Shown: piece by piece, positions 45,352 to 54,303 of the stretch
Numbering within the stretch: the stretch's first letter is position 1
Layout: each line of letters opens with the position of its first letter
Assembly: GCA_964392245.1 (NCBI GenBank)
Contig: CAYMOX010000005.1
Span: 1-64,000, forward strand
From: JAAUUJ01 sp964392245
GTDB taxonomy: Bacteria; Cyanobacteriota; Cyanobacteriia; Thermostichales; Thermostichaceae
Reading direction: 5' to 3'
DNA length: 64,000 nt
Translations under genes and position numbers: made by a program
Notes under the pieces: model-generated
Databases searched by the model: none
The model's input: only the letters and a program-made list of their open reading frames with translations
Told to the model about the DNA's origin: nothing

Positions 45352-45936
45352 ATGACTGCAGCCAGGATCCGTTCCTGGTCTTTACCGGAATATCACCGCC
45401 TGATCGAGCTTGGTATCCTGACCTCAGCGGATCAGGTGCAACTCATCAATGGACAGCTGGTTGAGATGAGTCCCCAGAACTCCCCCCACGCTTCCACCGT
45501 CCAGCGGGCGACAGAGTATTTGCGATCTCTAGTCTGGCAGCAAGCGAGTGTCCGATCTCAACTTCCGGTCTCCTTGCCACCCAATTCAGAACCTGAACCG
45601 GATATTGCCATTGTGCAGATCAATGAAAACGAATACGTTGATCACCATCCAAGAGCAGAGGATATGCTGCTGATTGTCGAAGTTGCCGATACATCTCTAG
45701 ATTTTGACACCAACGAGAAGGCTCAGCTGTACGCAAAAGCTGGGGTTGGAGACTATTGGGTGATCGATATCAATTCTGGCGTTGTCTATATTGCTCGAGA
45801 TCCAAAAGATGGGAACTACCAGCAGTTTTTCTCTCTCAATCATTCCGATACTGTTGAATTGCTGATGATGCCTGGGATCACTGTTCATATCGCTCAGCTT
45901 TTTCCTGCTCCCCTTCGCAGACAAGCTCCATCCTGA
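45352..45936 (+). CDS. Uma2 family protein (DUF820)
   Basis: A 194-residue Uma2 protein. RIRSWSLPEYHRLIELGIL opens it, with LINGQLVEMSP, EPDIAIVQ, LLIVEVADTSLDFDTNEKAQLYA (LLIVEVADTS, with the active-site Glu) and GVGDYWVIDI in family order. The GGAGG next to the ATG at 45352 is unusually close. It is the fourth Uma2 gene in the window, in the opposite orientation to the other three. Function not established. Confidence 0.93.
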   Translation: MTAARIRSWSLPEYHRLIELGILTSADQVQLINGQLVEMSPQNSPHASTVQRATEYLRSLVWQQASVRSQLPVSLPPNSEPEPDIAIVQINENEYVDHHPRAEDMLLIVEVADTSLDFDTNEKAQLYAKAGVGDYWVIDINSGVVYIARDPKDGNYQQFFSLNHSDTVELLMMPGITVHIAQLFPAPLRRQAPS

Positions 45937-46000
45937 ACATGACGATGCGGATCAGCTGGCCCGTTACCAGGAAAGATCTGGAAAGATAGAGTAGTGCAAT

Positions 46001-46840
46001 TTGAGGGATGTGGTGGAGCGCCATACGTTGCAACTCCCTGATCTGACCCTCTCTTACCTCATGTGGGGGGAGGATGGAGATCCCGTGTTACTTCTGCACG
46101 GATTGGCGGATTCTGCTGTGGTGTGGTCCAGGTTGGGACCGGATCTGGCGGATACCCACCAGGTTGTGGCCCCAGATCTGCGAGGACATGGGGAGAGTGG
46201 CAAGCCTCTCTCGGATTATTCCTTTCCTACCCTCATCGCTGATCTACAGGCATTAGTCGCGCATCTGGGCTGGTCCGGCTGCAGTGTGGTTGCCCATTCC
46301 TGGAGTGCCAAGCTGGCCGCCCGTTGGGTGACTGCCTCTCCTGCACAAATTCGCAAACTGATCCTGGTAGATCCCTTCTTCATGGGCCGTTTCCCAGCCT
46401 GGTCTCGCTGGACCTTTCCGCTGCTCTATCGCGTACTGCCCTTCCTGAAGGTGGTGGGATCCTTTAAAACCTATGAAGAGGTGGAGCAAATAGCTCGACA
46501 GCTAAAGCAGTACCGCGAGTGGACTCCCTTACAACAAGCAGTATTCACCGCCAGTGTGGAACAACAAGCCGATGGATCCTGGCGGAGTAAGTTTCCTCCT
46601 GCAGCCCTGGATCCGATTTTTGATGCCATTCGCCTCACCGAAGGATTGACCCATCCCATTTCTACCCCCACTCTCCTGATCCGGCCCACGCAGGGCTTAA
46701 ATCGCTGGTCATGGCAGTTGCGGCCCTATCAGCGCTACTGTAAGCATCTGCAGATCCAGTCAGTTCCTGGGAATCACTGGGCATTGCTGGGGCAGCCACA
46801 AGTCTTTAATCAGGTGGTCAAGAGGTTCCTGGCAGACTAA
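46001..46840 (+). CDS. Alpha/beta hydrolase
   Basis: A 279-residue hydrolase. LLLHGLADSAVVW gives the oxyanion loop, DLRGHGESGKP follows, the nucleophile elbow is VVAHSWSAKLA (Ser in His-Ser-Trp-Ser-Ala rather than the usual Gly-x-Ser-x-Gly), and the catalytic His is probably in GNHWALL near the C-terminus. Start TTG 46001 is uncertain; GTG at 46010 or 46013 are alternatives. Substrate unknown. Confidence 0.85.
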   Translation: MRDVVERHTLQLPDLTLSYLMWGEDGDPVLLLHGLADSAVVWSRLGPDLADTHQVVAPDLRGHGESGKPLSDYSFPTLIADLQALVAHLGWSGCSVVAHSWSAKLAARWVTASPAQIRKLILVDPFFMGRFPAWSRWTFPLLYRVLPFLKVVGSFKTYEEVEQIARQLKQYREWTPLQQAVFTASVEQQADGSWRSKFPPAALDPIFDAIRLTEGLTHPISTPTLLIRPTQGLNRWSWQLRPYQRYCKHLQIQSVPGNHWALLGQPQVFNQVVKRFLAD

Positions 46841-46866
46841 GAAACTTCCCCATGGGATGAAACTTC

Positions 46867-48147
46867 ATGACACACTATGGCCTGATCTGCCCTAATATTG
46901 GCGGACATTTCAACTCAATGATCGCAGTAGGTCAAGAGCTACAGAAAAGGAAGCATCAAGTTACTGTCATCAATTTGATCGATTCTCAGGAAAAGATCAT
47001 TCGCTCTGGTCTTCCCTTTTGTCCGATTGGTGAAAAGGATTTCCCTATTGGATCAACCGAGGAGCATCTCAACAGCTTAGGAAGCTTGACAGGGATCGAA
47101 GCCTTTGAGTATATGATCACACTATTCCTGGCCTGGGATAAAGTTTATCTGAATGAACTGGCTGAACGATTAAAACATTTAGATATTGAATTCTTACTTA
47201 TCGATCAGACTCAACTAGCACCTTGCTCGGTTGCAGATTGTTTAGATCTCCCCTACATCAATATCAGCAATGCACTGATCTTGAATTATGAGATCTCCAT
47301 CCCCCCAATTCAGACCTCATGGAACTATCGTCCTGCCTGCTGGGCAAAGTTGCGCAACCTTTGGGGTCACTTCTATTTCGGGGCAAGGATCAAACCCATT
47401 TATGATCAGGTGATTGCCTATCGTAGAGCAAAAAATCTGTTTGAATACAAGACTCCCAATGACTCGTTTTCGAGATTGGCCCAGATCTCTCAGCAACCCG
47501 CTACTTTTGAATTCCCCAGAACACAGTTACCCCGACAGTTCCATTTTTGTGGTCCTCTCCATGATCTAAATGGCCATCAGTCCATGGATTTCCCCTTTGA
47601 GCAACTGACAGATCAGCCGCTTGTGTACACATCACTGGGAACGATCCAAAATCGACTTCTTTACCTTTATGAAATGATTGCTACCGCATGTGCTTCTCTG
47701 GATGTGCAACTGGTGATCTCCTTGGGAGGATCCACTCAACCTTCAGAATTGCCGTCGCTGCCTGGATCTCCCATTGTTGTGGAGTATGCACCCCAATTAG
47801 AACTGATCAGACGGAGTGATCTGGTGATTACGCATGGAGGGTTGAATACCACGCTGGAAAGCTTAGCCCATGGTGTGCCCCTGATTGCCATCCCGATTAC
47901 CAATGATCAGCCTGGGGTTGCCGCTCGGATTCAATGGACTGGAGTTGGTGAGTTTTTGCCGATCAGTAAGGTGCATGTGCAGAATCTGCAACAACAGATC
48001 CTCCAGGTTTTAACAGATCCTAAATATCATCAGAACGCTAAGAAAATCCAACAAGATATACAAAATTCAGGGGGTGTTAAGTTTGCTGTTGATATCATTA
48101 AGAAAGCTGCAGCCTCCGGAAAGGCCGTGGAATCCAGATCCCCCTGA
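46867..48147 (+). CDS. UGT/MGT-type glycosyltransferase
   Basis: A 426-residue GT1-type (GT-B fold) glycosyltransferase. The N-terminal half has PNIGGHFNSMIAVGQEL; the C-terminal donor site has SLGTIQNR, VEYAPQLELIRRSDLVITHGGLNTTLE (APQLELIRRSDLVITHGGLN) and PLIAIPITNDQPGVAAR. Relatives glycosylate carotenoids, sterols, macrolides or other small hydrophobic acceptors; a carotenoid-type CrtX role is possible but not shown. Codon use looks more AT-rich than its neighbours, which may hint at lateral transfer. It follows the hydrolase by 26 bases and could be co-transcribed. Confidence 0.9.
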   Translation: MTHYGLICPNIGGHFNSMIAVGQELQKRKHQVTVINLIDSQEKIIRSGLPFCPIGEKDFPIGSTEEHLNSLGSLTGIEAFEYMITLFLAWDKVYLNELAERLKHLDIEFLLIDQTQLAPCSVADCLDLPYINISNALILNYEISIPPIQTSWNYRPACWAKLRNLWGHFYFGARIKPIYDQVIAYRRAKNLFEYKTPNDSFSRLAQISQQPATFEFPRTQLPRQFHFCGPLHDLNGHQSMDFPFEQLTDQPLVYTSLGTIQNRLLYLYEMIATACASLDVQLVISLGGSTQPSELPSLPGSPIVVEYAPQLELIRRSDLVITHGGLNTTLESLAHGVPLIAIPITNDQPGVAARIQWTGVGEFLPISKVHVQNLQQQILQVLTDPKYHQNAKKIQQDIQNSGGVKFAVDIIKKAAASGKAVESRSP

Positions 48148-48272
48148 TTCCTGTGCGAACGGGATCCCTGGCTGGCATGATGGTATCCCTGAACAGGCAG
48201 CGGAGGGAGTCAGGGTGCAGAGGCTACACTAGATCTATAGCGTGCCCATTGTCGAATTAGAGAGGTATCACT

Positions 48273-48758
48273 ATCGCTAAGACACAACTCATCAACCACC
48301 AAATCCGAACTCCAAAGGTCCTCCTGATCGATCAGGACAACAGCAACCGCGGTCTGATAGACACCCAGGAAGCGTTACATCTGGCCCGTACCGCTGGACT
48401 GGATCTGGTTGTGGTCTCGGAAGGGAAAGAGGCTCCGGTTGTCCGCATCCTGGATTACGGTAAGTTGCAGTACCAGCAAAAGAAGCGGCAGAAGCAGAGT
48501 GCCCGGCCCACGGTTAAGGAAGTCAAACTGAGACCCAACGTGGGTGAATCCGACTACCAGATCCGGATTGATAAGGCCACCGAATGGTTAAACAAAGGGA
48601 ACTCCGTCAAGTTTCTGGTGCGTCTGCGAGGCCGTGAGAATCAACACCGTGATCGGGCTGTCGAACTGCTGGATCGAGTCATCACTGATCTGGGGGCAGT
48701 GGGAAAAGTTCAGTCCCTCGACAAGCGATCTCTGATCGTGCAGGTGATCCCTGCGTGA
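48273..48758 (+). CDS. infC: Divergent translation initiation factor IF-3, non-AUG start
   Basis: IF-3 family protein of 161 residues. The N-domain (INHQIRTPKVLLID, GLDLVVVSEGKEAPVVRILDYGK) and C-domain (VKEVKLRPNVGESDYQIRI, LRGRENQHRDRAVELLDRV) are both present. The C-terminus (DKRSLIVQVIPA) differs from canonical cyanobacterial IF-3, and rpmI and rplT do not follow, so it is probably a paralogue. Start evidence: an in-frame TAG at 48258-48260 closes the frame, and no ATG, GTG or TTG lies between it and the conserved N-domain. ATC at 48273, seven bases after AGAGG (48261-48265), is the best start. IF-3 genes elsewhere use AUU or AUC for self-regulation. A GTG at 48411 would remove most of the N-domain. 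Confidence 0.85.
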   Translation: MAKTQLINHQIRTPKVLLIDQDNSNRGLIDTQEALHLARTAGLDLVVVSEGKEAPVVRILDYGKLQYQQKKRQKQSARPTVKEVKLRPNVGESDYQIRIDKATEWLNKGNSVKFLVRLRGRENQHRDRAVELLDRVITDLGAVGKVQSLDKRSLIVQVIPA

Positions 48759-48828
48759 TGGCTGACAGTCCCTCAAGGATCACTGTCTTAAAAACTTTTC
48801 GCTAAGCTTGCCTAAATGATGAAGGTGA

Positions 48829-48859
48829 GGGAGGGATCGAAAACAGGCCCTCCCTTTTT
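48829..48859 (+). terminator. Rho-independent terminator after infC
   Basis: GGGAGGG (48829-48835) pairs with CCCTCCC (48848-48854) across a 12-base loop and is followed by five T (48855-48859). It ends the IF-3 transcript 71 bases after the stop codon and separates it from the convergent lipoprotein gene. Confidence 0.8.
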
Positions 48860-48896
48860 ATTGCCAACTTGAGGATTGCAGCTGTGTTGTCGGTGC

Positions 48897-50457
48897 CTAT
48901 CTGAATAGCTGCTCACACCGATTCAATTCATAGTTCTCCCTGGAGCAATAACGGATCTGGGGGTAAAACTCTCCCATCCATCGTTGCAACGCTGCTGCTT
49001 GGGTCAGACAGGAGTCATCGAAAAATTCACAGATATCTTCGTAGTAGGCAGGAGATTGCCGAAAACTGCGGGAGGGCAGGATCTGGCGGTGGGTAACCAG
49101 GGTTACAGGGGTGATGAAGGGCAGCCAGTTCTGAGTTGGGGCACCCGTCCCTGGATCGAGAGGACGTTGACTGGGCCAGGAAAAGGCGAGGGTAACAAAT
49201 CCATCTTCATCAACCTTGAGGTCCCGGTCCACCAGGCAGTCTGCGGTGTAGGACAGGGCGGTGTTATAGATGCAAAAAGACCAGTATCTCACCTGGGTTT
49301 CATGAATTGGCAAAGGATCGGGCAGAGAGGGATCAGGAAAGGTGGGGGGACGGAAACGGGTCACAGCGACATCGCCATAGCTGGAGTTGAGAAAAGTGGA
49401 AATGTAACCACTGGCAGAATTGGGGTAGGGCGTATCGTAGCCAGCTGCTAGTAAAAACTCCTCAACAGTGGCTACGCCTGTCTGAATGATCCCTCCGAGA
49501 ATGGGATAGTTTGCCAATAAATTCTGGGCTCCGGCTGAAGCGGTCAGACCCACAAACCAGGCGGGAGGATTGCTGGCTAAACGCAGGGCATCTGGCTCAG
49601 TTAATGCAAAAAAAGGATTCACTTTATTCTCGGCCAGATCGCTGAGATTGGTGAAATAAGCATCGGTCACATCTCCTCTTCTGATCCCGCGGATATCTGC
49701 GCAAAATTCCTCAAGTGTCTGATATTTGGGCCGAGATCGATGATCGGCAACATAAAAGAGCTGTGGCAGTTCCCTCTGTCCCTGAATCTGCCATTGGAGG
49801 GGATCCTCAGCAAATTCGGGTGGAACAGATCCATTCAGTGTGAAGCCGTCGTAAATCCTGTAGATCAGAGCGTAGGCGGGTTGGGCACGAATGGCAAAGC
49901 GGTTACCTGCAAAGAGCTCATTGCTCTGCTTCTGCAAAAAAGTGGGCACACGCACTGGCCGTACATTAATGGTTGTCCTCGGAACCACTCCCCTGACCTG
50001 AAAACGGATTGAAGGAACCCGGATCCGGCTGAACGTTCTTGTCGACTAAAATATCGATTGGTCCCGGATCGTAGCTCTCGAACGAGAAGAATCTGGCTTC
50101 AACGTAATCCCCTCTGATTTCGTAATATCCCTGTCCAGCTGATAGAAAAGGTAGGATCCCCTGCCAATTGGCGGCGGCTTCGTCTGTCCAGTAAACTCGA
50201 TCTTCTGCACCGTAGGTTTGGTAGCGCCAAAAAGGTCCCAGATCAGGACATTGGCTGATATTAATTTCTATCTTGTTATCCTCAGGATCCGAATTGAGAT
50301 TTCGATGGATTCCTAGTAAAGAAAGATTCTCTGCAGGTTCAGGATTCAGATTTTGTGTGATCGTGGAGGGTGGGGCCGTATCCGCAGAGGCACATCCGAT
50401 CAACAGTGAAAGTGTGCAACCAGACATGGAGAGGACAACCATCTTGTGACGTTTCAT
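48897..50457 (-). pseudogene. Lipoprotein gene split by a single-base frameshift
   Basis: Two minus-strand frames form one gene. The 5' frame (50457 to 49966) starts with a lipoprotein signal with lipobox LLIGC (Cys22) and a domain with GPFWRYQTYG and YEIRGDYVEARFFSFESYD (YEIRGDYVEARFFSF), ending PDPGSFNPFSGQG. The 3' frame (to 48897) continues with VPRTTINVRPVRVP, YALIYRIYDGF and a Cys-containing C-terminus. Removing one base from the A4 run at 50001-50004 (T4 on the coding strand) joins them as NPFQVRGVVPRTTINV, a 519-residue protein. The whole resembles a widespread family of exported proteins whose function I do not know. It is a pseudogene, or a sequencing error in an intact gene. Confidence 0.8.
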
Positions 50458-50468
50458 GCTTGTGTCCC

Positions 50469-50609
50469 TTAAGATTTCTTGGCAAATAGAACTCCCCAGA
50501 TGGCAACTCCCATCAACGTCAGATACATCAGTACCGTCACCCATTCCTGCCAGCTACCCTGGATCAGGGCGATGAAGAGGGCGGTGTGGCCAGCGTTGTA
50601 TTTCATCAT
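50469..50609 (-). CDS. Possible 46-residue membrane protein
   Basis: A short frame starting with two Met codons (50609, 50606), ending TAA 11 bases before the lipoprotein start. It has a short polar N-terminus (MMKYNAGHTALF) and a hydrophobic helix (VTVLMYLTLMGVAIWGVLF), ending in Ala-Lys-Lys-Ser, as in single-span small subunits of membrane complexes. It overlaps the 5' end of the MalK-like gene on the other strand by 24 bases. The Shine-Dalgarno sequence is weak. Most of the stretch is otherwise non-coding, so the coding signal is not simply a shadow. Confidence 0.4.
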   Translation of the reverse strand: MMKYNAGHTALFIALIQGSWQEWVTVLMYLTLMGVAIWGVLFAKKS

Positions 50610-51698
50610 GTCACCAAGCGCTTTGGGGAAACCGTGGCGGTGAGGGATCTCAACCTGGAGATTGCCGAGGGCGAGTTCATTGTGTTTGTCGGTCCTTCTG
50701 GATGTGGCAAAACCACCTCACTTCGTATGCTAGCGGGACTGGAGACGATTTCCTCCGGGGATCTCTTTATTGGGGAGCGCAAAGTCAATGCTATTCCTCC
50801 CAAGAATCGTGATATTGCCATGGTCTTTCAGTCCTATGCCCTCTATCCCCACATGACCGTGGCCGAAAATATGGCCTTTGCTCTGCAGCTGCAGGGAACC
50901 CCCAGAGCCGAGATCCAGCACCGTGTGCAGGGGATTGCCAGACGACTGGAGATCGAGTCACTGCTGCAGCGTAAACCCAGAGAACTGTCAGGAGGTCAAC
51001 AGCAACGGGTCGCCCTGGGACGAGCGATGATGCGCAATCCGGCGGTCTTTTTGATGGATGAACCCCTTTCTAACCTGGATGCCCGCCTCCGAGTACAGGC
51101 TCGCACCGAGATCTCGCGTCTTCATCAGCAACTGGGCAAGACCTTTGTCTACGTCACTCATGATCAGGTGGAGGCTATGACCATGGGCAACCGCATTGCC
51201 GTGATGCAACAGGGGATCCTGCAACAGGTGGCCAGCCCCGAGACTTTGTATCGCTATCCTGCGAATCGGTTTGTGGCGGAGTTTATCGGTAGCCCTTCCA
51301 TGAACTTCTTTCAGGTCCTGGTCAGTCAGGAGGAAGAACAGATCTGGCTGAAAGGAAAAGGATTCAAGTTATTACTGCCGGATACCCTGAGAGCTTCGTT
51401 ACAGCAACTGGATCCTCCTTCCGCTGGGGAGATGATGTTGGGGATCCGTCCCGAGGATCTCTACGATCCAGCCTTTCTGTCCCATCCCATTGATGCTGTT
51501 CCCTTACAGGCAAAAGTGATCAGGCGAGAGTTACTGGGGCATGAAGTGATCCTGCATCTGGCTCTCGTTGGGGGAGAAGAATTCCTGATGCGAGTTAATG
51601 CCCGTACCCAAATGCAACCGGGGAATCCGGTGGAACTGCTGCTGGATCGAGAGCGGATCCATTTGTTTGATCCAGACTCACAGCTGCGGATTGCTTGA
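50586..51698 (+). CDS. MalK/UgpC-type ABC transporter ATP-binding protein
   Basis: A 370-residue ABC ATPase with Walker A GPSGCGKTT (about 36-44), Q-loop MVFQSYALYPHMTV, signature LSGGQQQR, Walker B VFLMDEPLSNLD and switch His in VTHDQVEAM. The C-terminal about 130 residues carry TOBE-type regulatory domains (GIRPEDLYDP). It belongs to the carbohydrate-importer (MalK/UgpC/MsmK) group that often energises several permeases; none is adjacent. Start is GTG 50586. Confidence 0.95.
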   Translation: MASVVFHHVTKRFGETVAVRDLNLEIAEGEFIVFVGPSGCGKTTSLRMLAGLETISSGDLFIGERKVNAIPPKNRDIAMVFQSYALYPHMTVAENMAFALQLQGTPRAEIQHRVQGIARRLEIESLLQRKPRELSGGQQQRVALGRAMMRNPAVFLMDEPLSNLDARLRVQARTEISRLHQQLGKTFVYVTHDQVEAMTMGNRIAVMQQGILQQVASPETLYRYPANRFVAEFIGSPSMNFFQVLVSQEEEQIWLKGKGFKLLLPDTLRASLQQLDPPSAGEMMLGIRPEDLYDPAFLSHPIDAVPLQAKVIRRELLGHEVILHLALVGGEEFLMRVNARTQMQPGNPVELLLDRERIHLFDPDSQLRIA

Positions 51699-51901
51699 GC
51701 TGATGGTACAACGTGCTCCCCAACCCCTAGAACCTGAAACGAGTCCTTACCGAGTAGGTAGGGTGTCATGGGTAAGATAGTTGCTAAGAGTTCAGAGAAG
51801 CAAAGCTTCCTCTGTTGCTAGCTCCTTTCCGGTGGTGCAAGTTCGATGACTGATTGGAGACAAGGCAGAATAATCATCACTTTCTGCAGAGGATTTGATC
51901 G

Positions 51902-52480
51902 ATGACCACATCAGAAATTCTAAAAAAAAGCAGAGAACTTCTGTTCGAGGCAGGAAACTCTGTTTCCAAACTAATAAGTGATTATCAAGATATTATTGGT
52001 GACTCCTTAATCATTGAGAAGTTCGATCACTTTAAGATTGCCTACGAAGAAGCAGTACAAAGACTTGAGAATCCTTCGCTACGTTTAGCTACAATTGGAA
52101 CAACTTCTTCGGGAAAATCAACCTTAGTTAATGCACTTATTGGAAGGAAAATAGCGCCTATAGAATCGGAGGAGATGAGTGCTGGTGTTTTACTACTGAA
52201 GCATGGGGAATAAGCTGAGTTAGTTATAAAGGGAACTCAATCAGAGCTCTGGGAGCATGGAACTTGGTCTGACATAGATGATACTGAAATCTATAGCAGA
52301 ATCAAAAGTGTCATGCAAACTTATCATATGAGGTAAGGATTCAGGTCTCCCTAAATCAGCTGTAACTCTTGCCAGTAAAGAGTTTGGGCCAAAAGTCGAA
52401 TTTTGGATATTCTCAACAACGATCGCTGCAATCCTCAATCCTCCTCGCTTATTGACAATTCAATACTCAATTTCAATATA
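51902..52480 (+). pseudogene. Dynamin-like GTPase, disrupted
   Basis: The frame from ATG 51902 encodes 103 residues ending in a TAA at 52211-52213. It has an N-terminal helical region and the GTPase P-loop GTTSSGKSTLVNALIG, with RKIAPIESEEMSAGV, typical of bacterial dynamin-like proteins. In the same frame after the stop, coding resumes for about 40 codons (AELVIKGTQSELWEHG) before a second stop. A third stretch in another frame (SGLPKSAVTLASKEFGPKVE) extends to 52480. The rest of the GTPase and the membrane-remodelling part are missing. The region is AT-rich compared with its flanks. The 203 bases before it hold a GAAGC/GCTTC hairpin (51797-51809) but nothing named. Confidence 0.75.
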
Positions 52481-52587
52481 GTTTAAACGCAGAAGTCTCT
52501 CTGAGAAAGGGTTTCGACCACCTGAATCCTTACAGTCAAAACATCTAAAGTCCCTAGGGATTGCCCTTGCACTCGTTTACATGGGTC

Positions 52588-53553
52588 TCAGTTCACCGTC
52601 GGATTCTCAGCAAAGTTATCCGTAGCATTTAACAGGGCGGTGCGGATCCCAGGCTCAAACATGGAATGTCCTGCATCCTCGATCACCTGCAAGGTTGCCT
52701 CCGGCCAGGCATGGTGGAGTTCCCAGGCACTGATCATCGGGCAGACCACATCATAGCGACCCTGCACAATCACAGCAGGAAGATGCCGGATTCGATCCAC
52801 GTTTTCTAACAATTGCTCCTCTGGATCCAGAAATCCACCATTGACAAAGTAGTGGCATTCGATGCGGGCAAAAGCAGAAGCAAACTCAGCTTCTCGAAAG
52901 CGGTCCTGTAACTCCTGACTGGGCAGAAGTCGGCTGGTGCTAGCCTCCCAAACTGACCAGGCTCGCGCGGCTGCCAACACCACCTCCGGCTGGGGACTGG
53001 TGAGCCGTTGATAGTAAGCCCGCACCAGATCATGGCGCTCCTTAGGAGGAATCGGTTGCAGATAGTGCTCCCACGCATCAGGAAACAGATAACTGGCTCC
53101 TTCCTGATAAAACCAGTGGATTTCTCGTGGGCGCAGGAGAAAGATACCCCGCAGGATCAGGGCGGTACAGCGATCGGGATGGGTTTGACTGTAGGCCAGG
53201 CCCAGGGTGCTGCCCCAACTGCCCCCAAAGACAGCCCAGCGTTCCACCTCCAGATGGGTGCGCAGTTTTTCAATGTCAGCCACCAGATCCCAAGTGGTGT
53301 TCTCTCGCAACTCGGCGTGAGGGGTACTCTGGCCACAACCCCGTTGATCAAACAAAATCACTCGCCACTTCTCGGGATCAAAATATTGCCGATAGCTGGG
53401 ATTGATGCCGCCCCCCGGACCCCCATGGAGAAAAACTACGGGTTTGCCGAAGGGGTTACCCACCTGTTCGTAATAGAGCGTGTGCAGATCGGATACGGGT
53501 AGAAACCCCTGATCATAGGGTTCGATAGGAGGATAGAGGTCGCGCAAGCCCAT
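52588..53553 (-). CDS. pip: Prolyl aminopeptidase
   Basis: A 321-residue S33-family proline iminopeptidase, which removes N-terminal proline from peptides. Motifs: HGGPGGG at 43-49, DQRGCGQS near 69-76, nucleophile GGSWGS with Ser112, the Asp-containing GRYDVVCP, and the catalytic His in DAGHSMFEP. The length and cap domain fit the enzyme. No signal peptide, so it is cytosolic. It is divergent from the first of two marR genes. Confidence 0.95.
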   Translation of the reverse strand: MGLRDLYPPIEPYDQGFLPVSDLHTLYYEQVGNPFGKPVVFLHGGPGGGINPSYRQYFDPEKWRVILFDQRGCGQSTPHAELRENTTWDLVADIEKLRTHLEVERWAVFGGSWGSTLGLAYSQTHPDRCTALILRGIFLLRPREIHWFYQEGASYLFPDAWEHYLQPIPPKERHDLVRAYYQRLTSPQPEVVLAAARAWSVWEASTSRLLPSQELQDRFREAEFASAFARIECHYFVNGGFLDPEEQLLENVDRIRHLPAVIVQGRYDVVCPMISAWELHHAWPEATLQVIEDAGHSMFEPGIRTALLNATDNFAENPTVN

Positions 53554-53710
53554 GCCTTCAATCCAGAGCCATGGTTGTTATTCTAGACCGATCTGAAGGG
53601 GAGTTTGATCAGAGTCCCCCTTCCTCAACCCATGCTAGGGTCGGCTGGGATCGAGAATACTGTACAATTTGTGTTAGGACTATGCTAAAGCTAACTCTGC
53701 CAATGAAGAC

Positions 53711-54196
53711 ATGATGAAATCTCCGCAGTCGCAAGCCCCAGATACTTCGCTGGACTGGAGTGCGGCAGAGGCTGCATCCCGAGAACCCTGCCTGCCGATC
53801 ATTCGCGAATTGGCCCAGGCATATCAGGCCTTCTCTACCTACTCCGATGCCCATGTGCGGCAGTTGGGACTGACGTCTCCTCAGTTTGATGTGATTGCCA
53901 CCCTGGGAAATACCTCGGGCATGACCATGAACCTGCTGGCAGAGCGGACACTGGTGACCAAGGGCACCCTGACTGGAATCGTGGATCGCTTGGAGCAAAA
54001 GGGCCTGGTACGGCGAGAAGTACCCCCCGAAAATCGGCGCTGTTTTTTAATCGTGCTCACTCCCGCAGGCGAAGAGGTGTTTACCAGAACCTTCCCCATC
54101 CACATTGCCCACCTGAAGGAAAGGTTTCAGCATCTAACTCCAGAGGAATTACAGGAGATCCGCAGCACGCTACAAAAAGTACGGGATTTGTTCTAA
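53711..54196 (+). CDS. MarR family transcriptional regulator (copy 1)
   Basis: A 161-residue winged-helix MarR protein. The DNA-binding core is SPQFDVIATLGNTSGMTMNLLAE followed by TLVTKGTLTGIVDRLEQKGLV (TKGTLTGIVDRLEQKGLV), then REVPPENRR in the wing. Flanking helices would form the dimer. It is closely similar to the next gene, and the two are clearly tandem duplicates. The regulated genes are unknown; the divergent pip gene is one possibility. Confidence 0.95.
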   Translation: MMKSPQSQAPDTSLDWSAAEAASREPCLPIIRELAQAYQAFSTYSDAHVRQLGLTSPQFDVIATLGNTSGMTMNLLAERTLVTKGTLTGIVDRLEQKGLVRREVPPENRRCFLIVLTPAGEEVFTRTFPIHIAHLKERFQHLTPEELQEIRSTLQKVRDLF

Positions 54197-54247
54197 CCCC
54201 CTGCCTGAGTCTGAGAATGGCCAAATCTCAAGCGATTTTCATATAAA

Positions 54248-54267
54248 ATTGTTTGAATTAAGACAAT
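54248..54267. promoter_or_regulatory. Imperfect palindrome, possible MarR operator
   Basis: A 20-base near-palindrome with half-sites ATTGT and ACAAT separated by ten bases, 36 bases upstream of the second marR start and overlapping the likely promoter. Symmetry and position suggest an autoregulatory site for one or both MarR proteins. Confidence 0.45.
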
Positions 54268-54303
54268 ATATAAGCATAGTGTAGTCAGAGGAACTTTCTT
54301 GAC

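Noticed and set aside
48411..48758. 115-residue IF-3 starting at GTG 48411
   Set aside because: The conserved IF-3 N-domain continues in frame upstream to about 48273, so this start would cut it away.
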